54,467 bases of DNA, from the NCBI GenBank assembly GCA_028873125.1, contig JAGWMQ010000009.1, positions 1 through 54,467 on the forward strand, in the 5' to 3' direction. The DNA is from Verrucomicrobiota bacterium. Lineage in GTDB: Bacteria; Verrucomicrobiota; Verrucomicrobiia; Limisphaerales; UBA11358. The notes below the pieces were generated by a model that saw only the letters and a list, made by a program, of their open reading frames with translations, made no database searches and was not told where the DNA came from. The number at the start of each line of letters is the position of its first letter. Positions within the stretch are counted from its first letter, which is position 1. Positions 28,504 through 36,923 of the stretch are shown here, piece by piece. Made by a program: the position numbers and the translations under genes.

Positions 28504-29460
28504 ATGACGGAAATCACCGTCTGGCACTGGTGCGGCTTCATCCTGTGCGTCCTGATTTTTCTGGCGTTCGACCTGGGCGTGTTTCACCGCCGGGCGCGGG
28601 TCGTCCCGTTCCAGGAAGCCGCCCTTTGGAGCGCCGGTTGGGTCGTCCTGGCGGCGTTGTTTGCCGGGGCGCTGAACTTTTGGCGCAGCCGCGAGGAGGC
28701 CATCCAGTTTACCACCGGCTACCTCATCGAACTGTCCCTCTCGCTCGACAACGTCCTGGCCATCGCGCTCATTTTCGCCTATTTCCGCGTGCCGCTGGAA
28801 TTCCAGCACCGGGTGCTGACCTGGGGCGTGATCGGCGCGCTGGTCATGCGCGGAGCGATGATCGCCGCCGGCGTCGCGCTCATTCACCGATTCGACTGGG
28901 TGCTGTATGTCCTGGGGGCGTTCCTGGTCTTCGCCGGAGCGGACATGTTTTTTTCCAGGCGCAAGAGCGCGCGGTTGGACAAGAACCCCGTGCTCCGGCT
29001 CGCCCGCAAATGCCTTCCCATCGCGGCGGACTTCGACGGCCCCAGATTCTTCACCCGGCTCGACGGACGCCGGGCGCTCACGCCGCTGGCGCTGACGCTG
29101 ATGCTCGTCGAAACGACCGATCTGATTTTTGCCGTGGACTCCGTGCCAGCGGTCTTTTCCGTCACCCGCAACGCCTTCATTGTCTTCACCTCGAACATCC
29201 TGGCCGTCATCGGCCTGCGCTCGCTCTATTTCCTGCTGGCCGGCGCGCTGGATTATTTCCGTCACTTGAAGGCCGGGCTGGCCGTCGTGCTCGCCTTCAT
29301 CGGCGTCAAAATGCTCCTCGACCCGCACGGCCAGCCGCCCGCATGGGTCCAACTGGAGATTCCGACGTCCGTTTCGCTGCTGGCCGTCGCGGGCATCCTG
29401 GTCCTTTCCATCACGCTGTCGGCGGTTGCGGCCTGGCGCGAAAGGGCCGGGCGCGGATGA
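28504..29460 (+). CDS. TerC-family integral membrane protein
   Basis: 318 residues with about eight membrane helices. Family signatures SLSLDNVLAIALIFAYFRVP, HRVLTWGVIGALVMRG and LMLVETTDLIFAVDSVPAVF, with the acidic residues proposed to bind metal. TerC/Alx proteins export Mn2+ or are linked to tellurite resistance and to metalation of exported proteins. No ter operon is adjacent, so a housekeeping Mn2+ role is more likely. No yybP-ykoY riboswitch is visible upstream. Confidence 0.92.
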   Translation: MTEITVWHWCGFILCVLIFLAFDLGVFHRRARVVPFQEAALWSAGWVVLAALFAGALNFWRSREEAIQFTTGYLIELSLSLDNVLAIALIFAYFRVPLEFQHRVLTWGVIGALVMRGAMIAAGVALIHRFDWVLYVLGAFLVFAGADMFFSRRKSARLDKNPVLRLARKCLPIAADFDGPRFFTRLDGRRALTPLALTLMLVETTDLIFAVDSVPAVFSVTRNAFIVFTSNILAVIGLRSLYFLLAGALDYFRHLKAGLAVVLAFIGVKMLLDPHGQPPAWVQLEIPTSVSLLAVAGILVLSITLSAVAAWRERAGRG

Positions 29461-29551
29461 TTTCCGCCGCTTGCTCCCGCGCCATCCTCACTGTCGGGGA
29501 TAAAAGAGTTTCCATCCGCGCCCGTCTGTGCTCCTCTGTGGCGCAGCACGA

Positions 29552-31276
29552 ATGAAATTTCGCTGGTCCCTTGCCCCGCCGCAACCGCTGCTGGCCGGAC
29601 AACTGGCGTCGCGACTCGGCCTTTCCCCGCTGCTGGCGCAGTGCCTGCTCAACCGCGGCTTCAGCGAGCCGGCGGCGGTTCAGGACTTTTTGCAGCCGCG
29701 CCTGCGGCATCTGGCCGATCCCTTTCTGCTGCCCAACATGGCCGAGGCAGTCGCACGGCTCCTGCGGGCGCGGGAGCGATCCGAACCGCTCGTCATCTTC
29801 GGCGATTACGACGTGGACGGCGTGACCTCCACCGCGCTGTTGCTCGAAGTGCTGCGCCCGCTGGGCTGGCGCGCCGACTTCTATCTGCCCAGCCGCATGG
29901 ACGAAGGCTACGGCCTGAGCGCCGAGGCCGTCGAAAATTGTCTCAAAAAATTTCCGGCCCCGCTCCTGCTCGCGGTGGATTGCGGTTCCACCGCCGCGGA
30001 AACCATCCGCAGTCTGCGCCAGCGTGGCGTGGACGCGATTGTGCTGGACCATCACCAGGTTTCGTCGCCCGCCCCGGAAGCCATGGCGCTGGTCAATCCC
30101 CAACTCCCAGCTTCCAACTCCCAGCTTCCAGCTTCCTTCACCGAACTGTGTTCCGCCGGTCTCGCCTTCAAGCTGGCGCACGCCCTGCTCAAGCGCGGCC
30201 GGGAAACCGGCCTGCCCGGAGCGCAGGAATTTGATTTGAAACCGCTGCTGGATCTGGTCGCGCTGGGCACCGTCGCCGACCTGGTCCCGCTCACCGGCGA
30301 GAATCGCATCCTGGTCTCCGCGGGGTTGCGGCAGTTGAATCAAACGCGGCGGCCCGGCCTCGTCGCCTTGAAGCGCGTGGCCCAAACACCGGAAATGATC
30401 GGCGTCTATGAGGTTGGTTTCCAACTGGCGCCGCGCCTCAATGCCGCCGGACGGCTCGAAACCGCCGAGGCGGCGCTGCGGTTGATTCTGGCGCGGGACC
30501 TGGCGGAGGCCACACCGCTGGCGCAGGCCCTGGACACACGAAACCGCGAGCGCCAGAAAATCGAAAAGGCCATGGTCGAGGAAGTCGTCGGCGCCGTGCG
30601 CTCAAAGTTCAATCCGCAAAACGACTTTGTCATCGTAGAGGGGCAGTTGCTCTGGCACCTCGGCGTCGTGGGCATCGTCGCCTCGCGCGTGCTGCAGGAG
30701 TTTTACCGTCCGACGATCATCCTGGGCGGCGACGGCGGCCACTGGCGCGGCTCCGGACGCAGCGTCGCCGGCTTCGATCTGGCGGCGGCCCTCCGGGAAT
30801 GCGGCGATTTGCTGGGCCGGCACGGCGGCCATGCCATGGCGGCCGGCTTGAGCCTCGCGCCCGACAACCTCGCCGCGTTTCGCCGGAAACTAAACGAGTT
30901 GGCGCGACGCAGTCTGAAGAGCGAAGACCTGCAGCCGCCGCTGCGACTGGACGCGGAAGTCGGTCTCGAGGAATTGACCCTGGAAACGCTGCGCGAACTG
31001 GCCCGGGTCAAACCGACCGGACAGGGGAACCCCGCGGTGCAATTCTGCGCGCGCGCCCTGTCCCATGCCCGCCCGATCCAACGCATTGGCCCTGAAAAGC
31101 AGCACGTGAAGATGTGGGTGAGCGACGGGGCGGCGACGCTGGAGGCGGTGTGGTGGAATGCCGGCGCCGGGTCCTTGCCCGTGGGCCGCTTCGACCTGGC
31201 CTTCGCGCCGCAGGTCAACGAGTTCAACGCCCGCCGAGTGGCGCAACTCAAGACGCTGGACTGGCGTCCCGCGTGA
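29552..31276 (+). CDS. recJ: Single-stranded-DNA exonuclease RecJ
   Basis: 574-residue DHH/DHHA1 5'-3' exonuclease for recombination and mismatch repair. Motifs: GDYDVDGVTSTALL, AVDCGS, VLDHHQ, LGTVADLVPL, then DHHA1 with GSGRSVAGFDLAAAL and GGHAMAAGLSL, and a C-terminal OB domain. After VNPQLP the sequence has a short extra piece (ASNSQLPAS) encoded by a 14-bp direct repeat, slightly longer than in E. coli RecJ. It follows terC; the gap contains relics of a TGTGCTCCTCTGTGG repeat. Confidence 0.95.
   Translation: MKFRWSLAPPQPLLAGQLASRLGLSPLLAQCLLNRGFSEPAAVQDFLQPRLRHLADPFLLPNMAEAVARLLRARERSEPLVIFGDYDVDGVTSTALLLEVLRPLGWRADFYLPSRMDEGYGLSAEAVENCLKKFPAPLLLAVDCGSTAAETIRSLRQRGVDAIVLDHHQVSSPAPEAMALVNPQLPASNSQLPASFTELCSAGLAFKLAHALLKRGRETGLPGAQEFDLKPLLDLVALGTVADLVPLTGENRILVSAGLRQLNQTRRPGLVALKRVAQTPEMIGVYEVGFQLAPRLNAAGRLETAEAALRLILARDLAEATPLAQALDTRNRERQKIEKAMVEEVVGAVRSKFNPQNDFVIVEGQLLWHLGVVGIVASRVLQEFYRPTIILGGDGGHWRGSGRSVAGFDLAAALRECGDLLGRHGGHAMAAGLSLAPDNLAAFRRKLNELARRSLKSEDLQPPLRLDAEVGLEELTLETLRELARVKPTGQGNPAVQFCARALSHARPIQRIGPEKQHVKMWVSDGAATLEAVWWNAGAGSLPVGRFDLAFAPQVNEFNARRVAQLKTLDWRPA
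30101..30136. repeat. 14-bp direct repeat within recJ
   Basis: CAACTCCCAGCTTC occurs twice in tandem (30101-30114, 30115-30128) with a partial third copy. It encodes QLPASNSQLPAS in RecJ, in a loop after the VNP motif. It looks like repeat-derived coding sequence. Confidence 0.7.
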
Positions 31277-31392
31277 AGGATTGGAAAACACGCGTCGTCC
31301 AACATCGGACCCTCAAAGAAACACAGTTCGGCGGTGGCTCTCCAAATTGGAGGTTGGGCATTGGAGGATCGAGGTCGGATCTTTTCCGTTCC

Positions 31393-31435
31393 AAAAACAT
31401 TAAGTCCCCGCCCGACCTTTCGGTCGAGCAGGGAC
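31393..31435 (-). terminator. 14-bp GAAA hairpin with T tract, end of candidate RNA
   Basis: 31422-31435 pairs with 31404-31417 over 14 bp (two G-T wobbles) around a GAAA loop. On the minus strand TTAATG and then five T follow. The T tract starts 6 bases after the stem, so termination may be partial. It also faces the 3' end of recJ. Confidence 0.55.
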
Positions 31436-32259
31436 AAATGGGGGATGGGAGTTCGCCACTCTCTCTTTCCCGGACCGGCATTAGGCGCGCCCTCGCGGGG
31501 CTGCCGGTTTCCCGACGCCATTCTCCACGGCAAGCGGAGTCTTCGGCCTCGTGGCAGGGCCGTCCAGCGCCTTGCGGCCCTGGATTTCGAGTGAGGCTTT
31601 TCAGCCCGCTGGGTCTGGCGGTTGCGCCGCCGGCCCGCGAACCAGATCAAGACACGCCTGTGATCAGTCCTTTCGCGTCTTGACCGCTTGTCCCGGGTCA
31701 GCCGCCGCTTTTGGCGGCGCGTTCGCCCGGAACCACGGGTCTCGCCTCTTCACTCTCAGGTTGCCTTGGATCACAATCCAGCGGTGTCGTTTTTAACATC
31801 GCCGTGGCTGGGAAGTTTTTCACGCGGCCTGCCGAGCCGACGTGATCTTCCCGGCGCGCGCGCTTCTTTTGTCGGCCTTTCGGCCGGTTTCAAACGGCGA
31901 CCCCAACGGTGTTGGGTCGCAGAATCGCCCGCGCCGTGCTGATGCGCAGTAGCAACCGAATACCCTCTGGGTAACTGCGATTGGCTCAGGCTCGAAACGG
32001 GCCCGAACTACTTGACTCGGTTCGGAGCGGTTTCTCATCGCCCCTGGCCGCCAAGTCCCTCATTCGCGTTTGGCACGCGCGAACGTGCCAGAGGAACTGG
32101 TGAATCCTGCCTCCGTCATCCCGGCCTTGCAGCCTGGACTCAGGAGGAGCCGGACCAACCAGCCTGTCCCGGCTTTTCCCCAGTCACCTGGGATTATCCT
32201 CAAAACGAACAGCCTCAGTCTTGCAACCGGCGCCGCCCGCCTTGTTCTTTCAAGGAACT
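31393..32259 (-). ncRNA. Candidate large structured noncoding RNA
   Basis: About 865 bases downstream of smc hold no ORF above about 85 codons and no domain. On the minus strand many hairpins are capped by GNRA loops: CCCAG-GTGA-CTGGG (32180-32193), CGGCC-GAAA-GGCCG, GGCT-GAAA-AGCC, GGCC-GCAA-GGC, CGG-GAAA-CCG and the terminal 14-bp GAAA hairpin. There is also a perfect H-type pseudoknot at 32063-32090, a 10-bp stem around 31903, and a nested stem GGGAAG/CTTCCC enclosing TCACG/CGTGA. On the other strand these loops would be TTTC or TTGC, so the minus strand is the likely transcript. I see no RNase P, tmRNA, group I or group II intron hallmarks. The class is unknown. Confidence 0.6.
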
Positions 32260-32265
32260 GCCGCC

Positions 32266-32293
32266 ATCATAACCGGCTTTTCAAATCCGGCAA
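32266..32293 (-). promoter_or_regulatory. Promoter of the candidate structured RNA
   Basis: Minus strand: -35 TTGCCG (32288-32293), 16-bp spacer, -10 TATGAT (32266-32271), giving a start near 32259. This is the best sigma70-like match in the region and lies just before the first hairpin. Confidence 0.5.
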
Positions 32294-32616
32294 CAAATTG
32301 ATATGCACAGCTTGTTCACCGGGCCGCGCTCGCGCGTTCTGCGTCCACCATGCCGGGGCGCCAAAGAATGCAGCGCTTCTTCCATCAGCCGCCGGGAATT
32401 ATTCACACTCCCAGGACGCTTTGGAGCGCCGCGGTGAACAACTTTTGCAATCCGGAAAGGCGCCGCGGAGGTCTCTGGACAATCCGGGGAACCCAGGCAA
32501 CGTGCGTCAAACAAACCAAATTGGCGGGGGAATTCGTCCAGGGTTTGATGCTTCTGCCGGCCGATGATGGCGGCGGTCCTTTAGAGAGTTCACGTAAATC
32601 ATTTTGTGGAAATGAC
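32294..32616. other. Gene-free stretch between smc and the candidate RNA
   Basis: I see no convincing gene. Inverted GGCGCTCC/GGCGCC-type segments and GAAGCGCTGC at 32340-32460 suggest a dispersed repeat. The minus-strand 77-codon frame at 32281-32514 has no recognisable domain and no clear RBS. Confidence 0.35.
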
Positions 32617-35600
32617 CTAGGCCACCGCCGGCTCCGCTTGTTCCACGGCCGCCTGCTGGTCGTTCGGCTTGTGGAACCTCACGCTGACAATCTTGCTCAC
32701 GCCGTGTTCCTCCATCGTCACCCCGTAAAGCACGTCGGCCATGCCGATGGTGCGCTTGTTGTGGGTGATGATGATGAATTGCGAATGGGCGATGAACCGC
32801 TGCAACAGCCGCACGAACCGGACAATGTTCGCCTCGTCCAGCGCCGCGTCCAGCTCGTCCAGCACGCAAAACGGGCTGGGCTTGACCTGGTAAATGGAAA
32901 AGAGCAGCGCCACGGCCACCATCGTCTGCTCGCCGCCCGAGAGCAGCGAGATGCTCTGCTGCTGCTTGCCCGGCGGGCGGGCCATGATCTCAATGCCGCT
33001 CTCCAGAACGTCGTTCTCATCGGTCAAGATGAGGTCCGCCTTGCCGCCGCCGAACACTTCCACGAACATGGCCCGGAAATTCTCGCGGATTTTTCCGAAC
33101 GTCTCGGAAAACATCTGCCGCGTCTGGGTGTTGATGCGGTTGATGACCTCGAGCAACTGCGCCTTGGCCGAAACCAGGTCGTCGTGCTGCTTGGTCAGGA
33201 ACTGGTACCGCTGCTCGGTCTCCTCGTATTCCTCGATGGCCACCAGGTTCACCGGGCCGATCTCGTCCAACCGCCGCTGCAACGCCTCGATCTGCTGCGC
33301 CACGGCGTTCCAATCCGTGGCCGCGCCGCTGGCGGCCATTTCCTCCGGCGTGAGGGTGTGGACCTTGGCCGGTCCTTCCTCGGCGAAGGTGATGGTGATG
33401 CACTCGCTGCGCACGTCATCCAAATTGACGTGATACTTCTGCTGTATCTTTTCGCGCAGGTTTTGCACGGCCATGTTTTTCTGCGCCAGCTCCACGTCCG
33501 CAGCGCCGCGCTGGTTCTGCAACTCCGTCAGCCGTCCGCGTTGCGCGCGCAGGCGCTCCTCGCGCGACGAGACCTCCGTTTCCTGCGCAGTCTTCCGGCC
33601 CAGCAACTCGGCCGCCTGGGCGTTCACCTGCTCGCGCTCGTGGGCGAGCCGCTCGACCTGCGCCCGCGAGTCCAGGATTTCCGATTCCGCCTGTTCCTTG
33701 CGCGCGACAAACGACGCGCACTCGCCGCGGCGCTGCCCGACCACCTGCTTCAATTCCTCGATCCGCTGCCCCAGCGCGTGCTGTTGCTGGCGGAAGGAAG
33801 CCAGGAGCTGTTCCTCGGCGGCCAGCGCGATCTTACTTTCCGTGAGCGTGGCATTGGCCGTGTCACGTTGTTGCCGCAGGTCTTCCAATTCGCCCCTCAG
33901 CGCCGAAACGGCTTCCTGGCCGGCGCGCTCGCGCGTTTCAAATTCCTTCAATTGCGCCGCCAGGGCCTCCCGTTTCTGCGCACCCTCCTGCGCCTGCGCC
34001 GCCAGGCTCTGAATTTCGAAAACGACGGTCTCGATTTTCTGGCCCAACAGGCGCGAGGAATTTTGCAGCGCGTTGAATTCGCCCTCGCGCGTGGCGATGG
34101 CCACCTCCTGTTCGCGCAGTTCCGTCTGCGCCTGCTGCAGGCCCGCCTGCAATTCGGTCTGCTCGCCCAACAGCGCGCCGCGCCGGCGGCTGGCCGCGGC
34201 GATGCGGTCCTGGATTTCCGCCAGTTCGTCCTGCAAATCGGCGATTTGATTTTTGCGGCCCAGAATCGAGGCCGGTCCCTTGGGATTGCCGTGGCCGTTC
34301 AGATAGCCGCCGGTGTAAACGCCGTGCCGGCTCAACAAATCGCCGGTCAGCGTGACGAAATCGCAGCCGGCGTGTCCGTTTTGGATTTGCGCCGTGGCCG
34401 TCCCCAGGTCGGAGGCGATGAACGTGCGGCCCAGCAAGGATTTCAAAAGTTTTTCCACCGACGGATCCGCCTGGATCACGCTCAACGCCGGAAGGATCTG
34501 GCCCGGCTCCAGGTTTTTGGGCGCGAATCCGTTGCCCGGCGCCATTTCGCCCGCAAAGGCCAGTTGATGGTCCTCCCGGCGCTGGATGGCCAGCGCGGCC
34601 ACGCTCGCCCGGCCCGCCTTGTTGGCGCTCAAATCGGCGATGATGGCCTGCGCCGATTCCGGCTGTTCGGTCAAGACGAGTTGCAGGTGATGACCCAGCG
34701 CATTTTCGACGGCGACGACAAAGGGATCGGGAACGCGGATGCGGTCGGCGAGCGAGCCGATGACCGCGCGTCCGGCGTCGCCGGAGCGCAAGGCGGCGAC
34801 CGCGCCGGCGTCAAACCCCTCGCGCGAGCCTTCGAGCTGTTCGAGGACGGCCAGGCGCGAGCGCTTTTCAGCCTGCTGCTGCAGGAGCGCGTCCTGTTCG
34901 GCCGAGGACTGTTGCAGCTCGTTTTGCAGTTCGCGCAGGCGATTCTGGCGCTGCTCCACCGAGCCGCGTTTGGTCTGCGCGTTGAGCTTCTCGGCTTCGA
35001 CGCTGGCGGTGAATTCCTGCAGGCGGGCTTCCAGCCGGATGCGTTCCTCCTCCAGTTGCACCTTCTCGGCGGACAATTTTTCCAGCCGGACGACGTTGCC
35101 CTGCTTCTGCAAATCCAGCGCGGTGATTTCGTTGCGGACGCGCGTCAAATCCTGCGCGGCGGCGAACGCGGCGGCCTGGGCCTCGCGCAGCGCCTCCTGC
35201 CGCTGTTTCAAATCCTCCACGATTTTGTTCACCGCCCCCTGCTTGGTTTCCATGGTGAGCCGGTGCTGCGCCAGCGCGGCCTCGGACCGGGACAGGTGCT
35301 GCCGGACGTTCGCCATCTCCTCCTCGGCGGCGCGGCAGCGTTCCTCGGCCTGGGTGATGTCGGCCAGCGCCTTGGTATTTTGCGAGGCCAGTTCGCGCAA
35401 CCGCTCCTCGTTGAACTGGATCCGGCTCTCGTGCCGGTCCATTTCGCCCTTCAATTCCAGGCCGCGCTGCCGGTGCGCGGAGACTTCGTGTTCCAGCTCG
35501 GACAGCCGCTCGCGCAGTTGGGTGAGTTCATTTTCGAGGCGCAGCACCTCGTGAGAACCCTGCTCGATTTCGTTCCGCAGGCTTTTCACCGCGGCGTTCT

Positions 35601-36348
35601 TCTCGGCGATTTCGGTTTGCAGCACGTCGAACTGGTGCCGCGCCAGTTGCGTTTCGAGGTGCTGCAGCTCCAGCGAAATCTGCTTGTAACGCCGCGCCTT
35701 GCCGGCCTGGCGTTGGAGCGAACCAATCTGGCGTTTGACTTCGCGGATGAGGTCGGCCACGCGCAAAAGGTTTTGCTCGGTGTAATCGAGCTTGCGGAGC
35801 GATTCCTTTTTCTGCGATTTGAACTTGGTGATGCCGGCGGCCTCCTCGAAGATCATCCGGCGGTCCTCCGGCTTGCTCGAAAGGATCTGCGTGATGTGGC
35901 CCTGCGCCAGGATGCTGTAGCTGGTCCGCCCGACGCCCGTGCCCATGAAGAGTTGCTGGATGTCCTTGAGGCGGCAGGGCGTCCGGTTCAAAAAATACTC
36001 GCTGGCGCCGTCGCGGAAGATCCGGCGGGTGAGGGTGACTTCGTCGTAAGCGACCTCGACGCCCGCCGCGCGCAGGTTCTCCCCGTCCACCCCGCCGAGG
36101 GTCAGCGACACCTCGCCCATGCCCATGGGCTTGCGTCCGTCCGTGCCGTTAAAAATCACGTCGGCCATCTCGCCGCCGCGCAACGCCTTGGCCGATTGCT
36201 CACCCAGCACCCAGCGGACGGCATCGGACACGTTGGACTTGCCGCAACCGTTGGGCCCGACGATGGCCGTGACGCCGGGCTGGAAATTCAGCGCGGTCTT
36301 GTCCGCAAAAGATTTGAAGCCAAAAACTGTTAAATTTTTGAGATACAT
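32617..36348 (-). CDS. smc: Chromosome segregation protein SMC
   Basis: 1243 residues. N-terminal ATPase half with Walker A GPNGCGKSN and VRWVLGEQSAKALRGG, coiled coil, hinge near residues 500-680 (VYTGGYLNGHGNPKGPASIL), second coiled coil, then signature LLSGGEQTMVAVALLFSIY and Walker B FCVLDELDAALDEAN. Start at 36348 (MYLKNLTVFGFKSFADKT) matches the family. It forms the condensin that compacts and separates chromosomes; scpA and scpB are not in the window. It is divergent from the thrC leader. Confidence 0.97.
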   Translation of the reverse strand: MYLKNLTVFGFKSFADKTALNFQPGVTAIVGPNGCGKSNVSDAVRWVLGEQSAKALRGGEMADVIFNGTDGRKPMGMGEVSLTLGGVDGENLRAAGVEVAYDEVTLTRRIFRDGASEYFLNRTPCRLKDIQQLFMGTGVGRTSYSILAQGHITQILSSKPEDRRMIFEEAAGITKFKSQKKESLRKLDYTEQNLLRVADLIREVKRQIGSLQRQAGKARRYKQISLELQHLETQLARHQFDVLQTEIAEKNAAVKSLRNEIEQGSHEVLRLENELTQLRERLSELEHEVSAHRQRGLELKGEMDRHESRIQFNEERLRELASQNTKALADITQAEERCRAAEEEMANVRQHLSRSEAALAQHRLTMETKQGAVNKIVEDLKQRQEALREAQAAAFAAAQDLTRVRNEITALDLQKQGNVVRLEKLSAEKVQLEEERIRLEARLQEFTASVEAEKLNAQTKRGSVEQRQNRLRELQNELQQSSAEQDALLQQQAEKRSRLAVLEQLEGSREGFDAGAVAALRSGDAGRAVIGSLADRIRVPDPFVVAVENALGHHLQLVLTEQPESAQAIIADLSANKAGRASVAALAIQRREDHQLAFAGEMAPGNGFAPKNLEPGQILPALSVIQADPSVEKLLKSLLGRTFIASDLGTATAQIQNGHAGCDFVTLTGDLLSRHGVYTGGYLNGHGNPKGPASILGRKNQIADLQDELAEIQDRIAAASRRRGALLGEQTELQAGLQQAQTELREQEVAIATREGEFNALQNSSRLLGQKIETVVFEIQSLAAQAQEGAQKREALAAQLKEFETRERAGQEAVSALRGELEDLRQQRDTANATLTESKIALAAEEQLLASFRQQQHALGQRIEELKQVVGQRRGECASFVARKEQAESEILDSRAQVERLAHEREQVNAQAAELLGRKTAQETEVSSREERLRAQRGRLTELQNQRGAADVELAQKNMAVQNLREKIQQKYHVNLDDVRSECITITFAEEGPAKVHTLTPEEMAASGAATDWNAVAQQIEALQRRLDEIGPVNLVAIEEYEETEQRYQFLTKQHDDLVSAKAQLLEVINRINTQTRQMFSETFGKIRENFRAMFVEVFGGGKADLILTDENDVLESGIEIMARPPGKQQQSISLLSGGEQTMVAVALLFSIYQVKPSPFCVLDELDAALDEANIVRFVRLLQRFIAHSQFIIITHNKRTIGMADVLYGVTMEEHGVSKIVSVRFHKPNDQQAAVEQAEPAVA

Positions 36349-36612
36349 GATTTTGACTGCTGTTAGGCAACCACAATTGCCCGTCCAAGTAAAGCAAAAA
36401 CCACAACATAATGCGGTCGCTGCCGTTGCGGGCACAACTAATTGGTGAGGAACCGTGATTGGCGTCGTGCCGACAACTGCTTACTTTTCCGCTGCCAAAT
36501 CGTAGGCTTTTATACACCCGCCCGCGGAATCCGTCAACTGGATTTCAACAAAAATTCAACCGCCAGCGGGTTGCCGCCCAAATCGCCGGAAGAACAGGAC
36601 GAAGGAAAAATG

Positions 36613-36641
36613 TTGACACGAGTCCTGGTTAACATCAATTT
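36613..36641 (+). promoter_or_regulatory. Possible promoter of the SAM-riboswitch transcript
   Basis: A perfect -35 TTGACA at 36613-36618, then CAATTT at 17 bp (or ATTTAT at 19 bp) as a weak -10. Position fits a transcript entering the riboswitch at about 36664. The rest of 36349-36612 shows no gene; it must also hold the smc promoter. Confidence 0.4.
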
Positions 36642-36663
36642 ATCCGCATCCGTTGATACAACG

Positions 36664-36782
36664 GTCTCATGCAGAGTGGTCGAGGGACTGGCCCGAAGAC
36701 ACCACGGCAACCGATTGAACTCGATTTCAATGGCAGGTGCCAATTCCAGCTCAAGCACCATTGGCTTGGGAAAAATGAGAAG
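36664..36782 (+). promoter_or_regulatory. SAM-I (S-box) riboswitch
   Basis: All conserved blocks are present in order: P1 TCTCAT/ATGAGA, the P2 region GAGGGACTGGCCC, CGGCAACC, P3 ATTGAA/TTCAAT, AGGTGCCAATTCC, and P4 CAAGC/GCTTG. The class binds S-adenosylmethionine and turns transcription off. P1 3' strand ATGAGAAG can instead pair with CTTCTC in the terminator that follows, the usual antiterminator switch. It controls thrC and probably the sulfur-carrier and NIL genes. Confidence 0.95.
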
Positions 36783-36799
36783 AGCAAAACGATTTTGCC

Positions 36800-36832
36800 A
36801 GCCCCTTCTCGCCATGAGTCGGGGCTTTTTTT
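36800..36832 (+). terminator. Riboswitch-controlled intrinsic terminator
   Basis: AGCCCC (36800-36805) pairs with GGGGCT (36821-36826), followed by seven T. The loop carries CTTCTC, complementary to the riboswitch P1 3' strand. It is the off-state expression platform ahead of thrC. Confidence 0.9.
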
Positions 36833-36923
36833 GTTGCCCTGAAAAATTCGCAGCGGCGAACGTGAGTTCGCTCCGGCTGAAAATAAGGAGCCGGCTCGCG
36901 TCGGCTGCTCCAGTGATCAATTT

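Noticed and set aside
25810-29352. 1180-codon open frame antisense to secDF and terC
   Set aside because: It has no domain, is His/Arg/Gln rich, and mirrors GC-rich codon positions of well-supported genes. It is a shadow frame.
28504-29460. yybP-ykoY manganese riboswitch upstream of terC
   Set aside because: The 69-base gap is filled by short ATCGTAAATC repeats and is too small and lacks the conserved loops.
31393-32259. RNase P RNA, tmRNA, group I or group II intron in the structured region
   Set aside because: No GAGGAAAGTCC or AGAAACA-type RNase P blocks, no tRNA-like ends or tag frame, no intron core or domain V pattern could be found on either strand.
32350-36333. 1327-codon open frame antisense to smc
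   Set aside because: Same reason: low-complexity Leu/Arg/Gln composition opposite a clear SMC protein.
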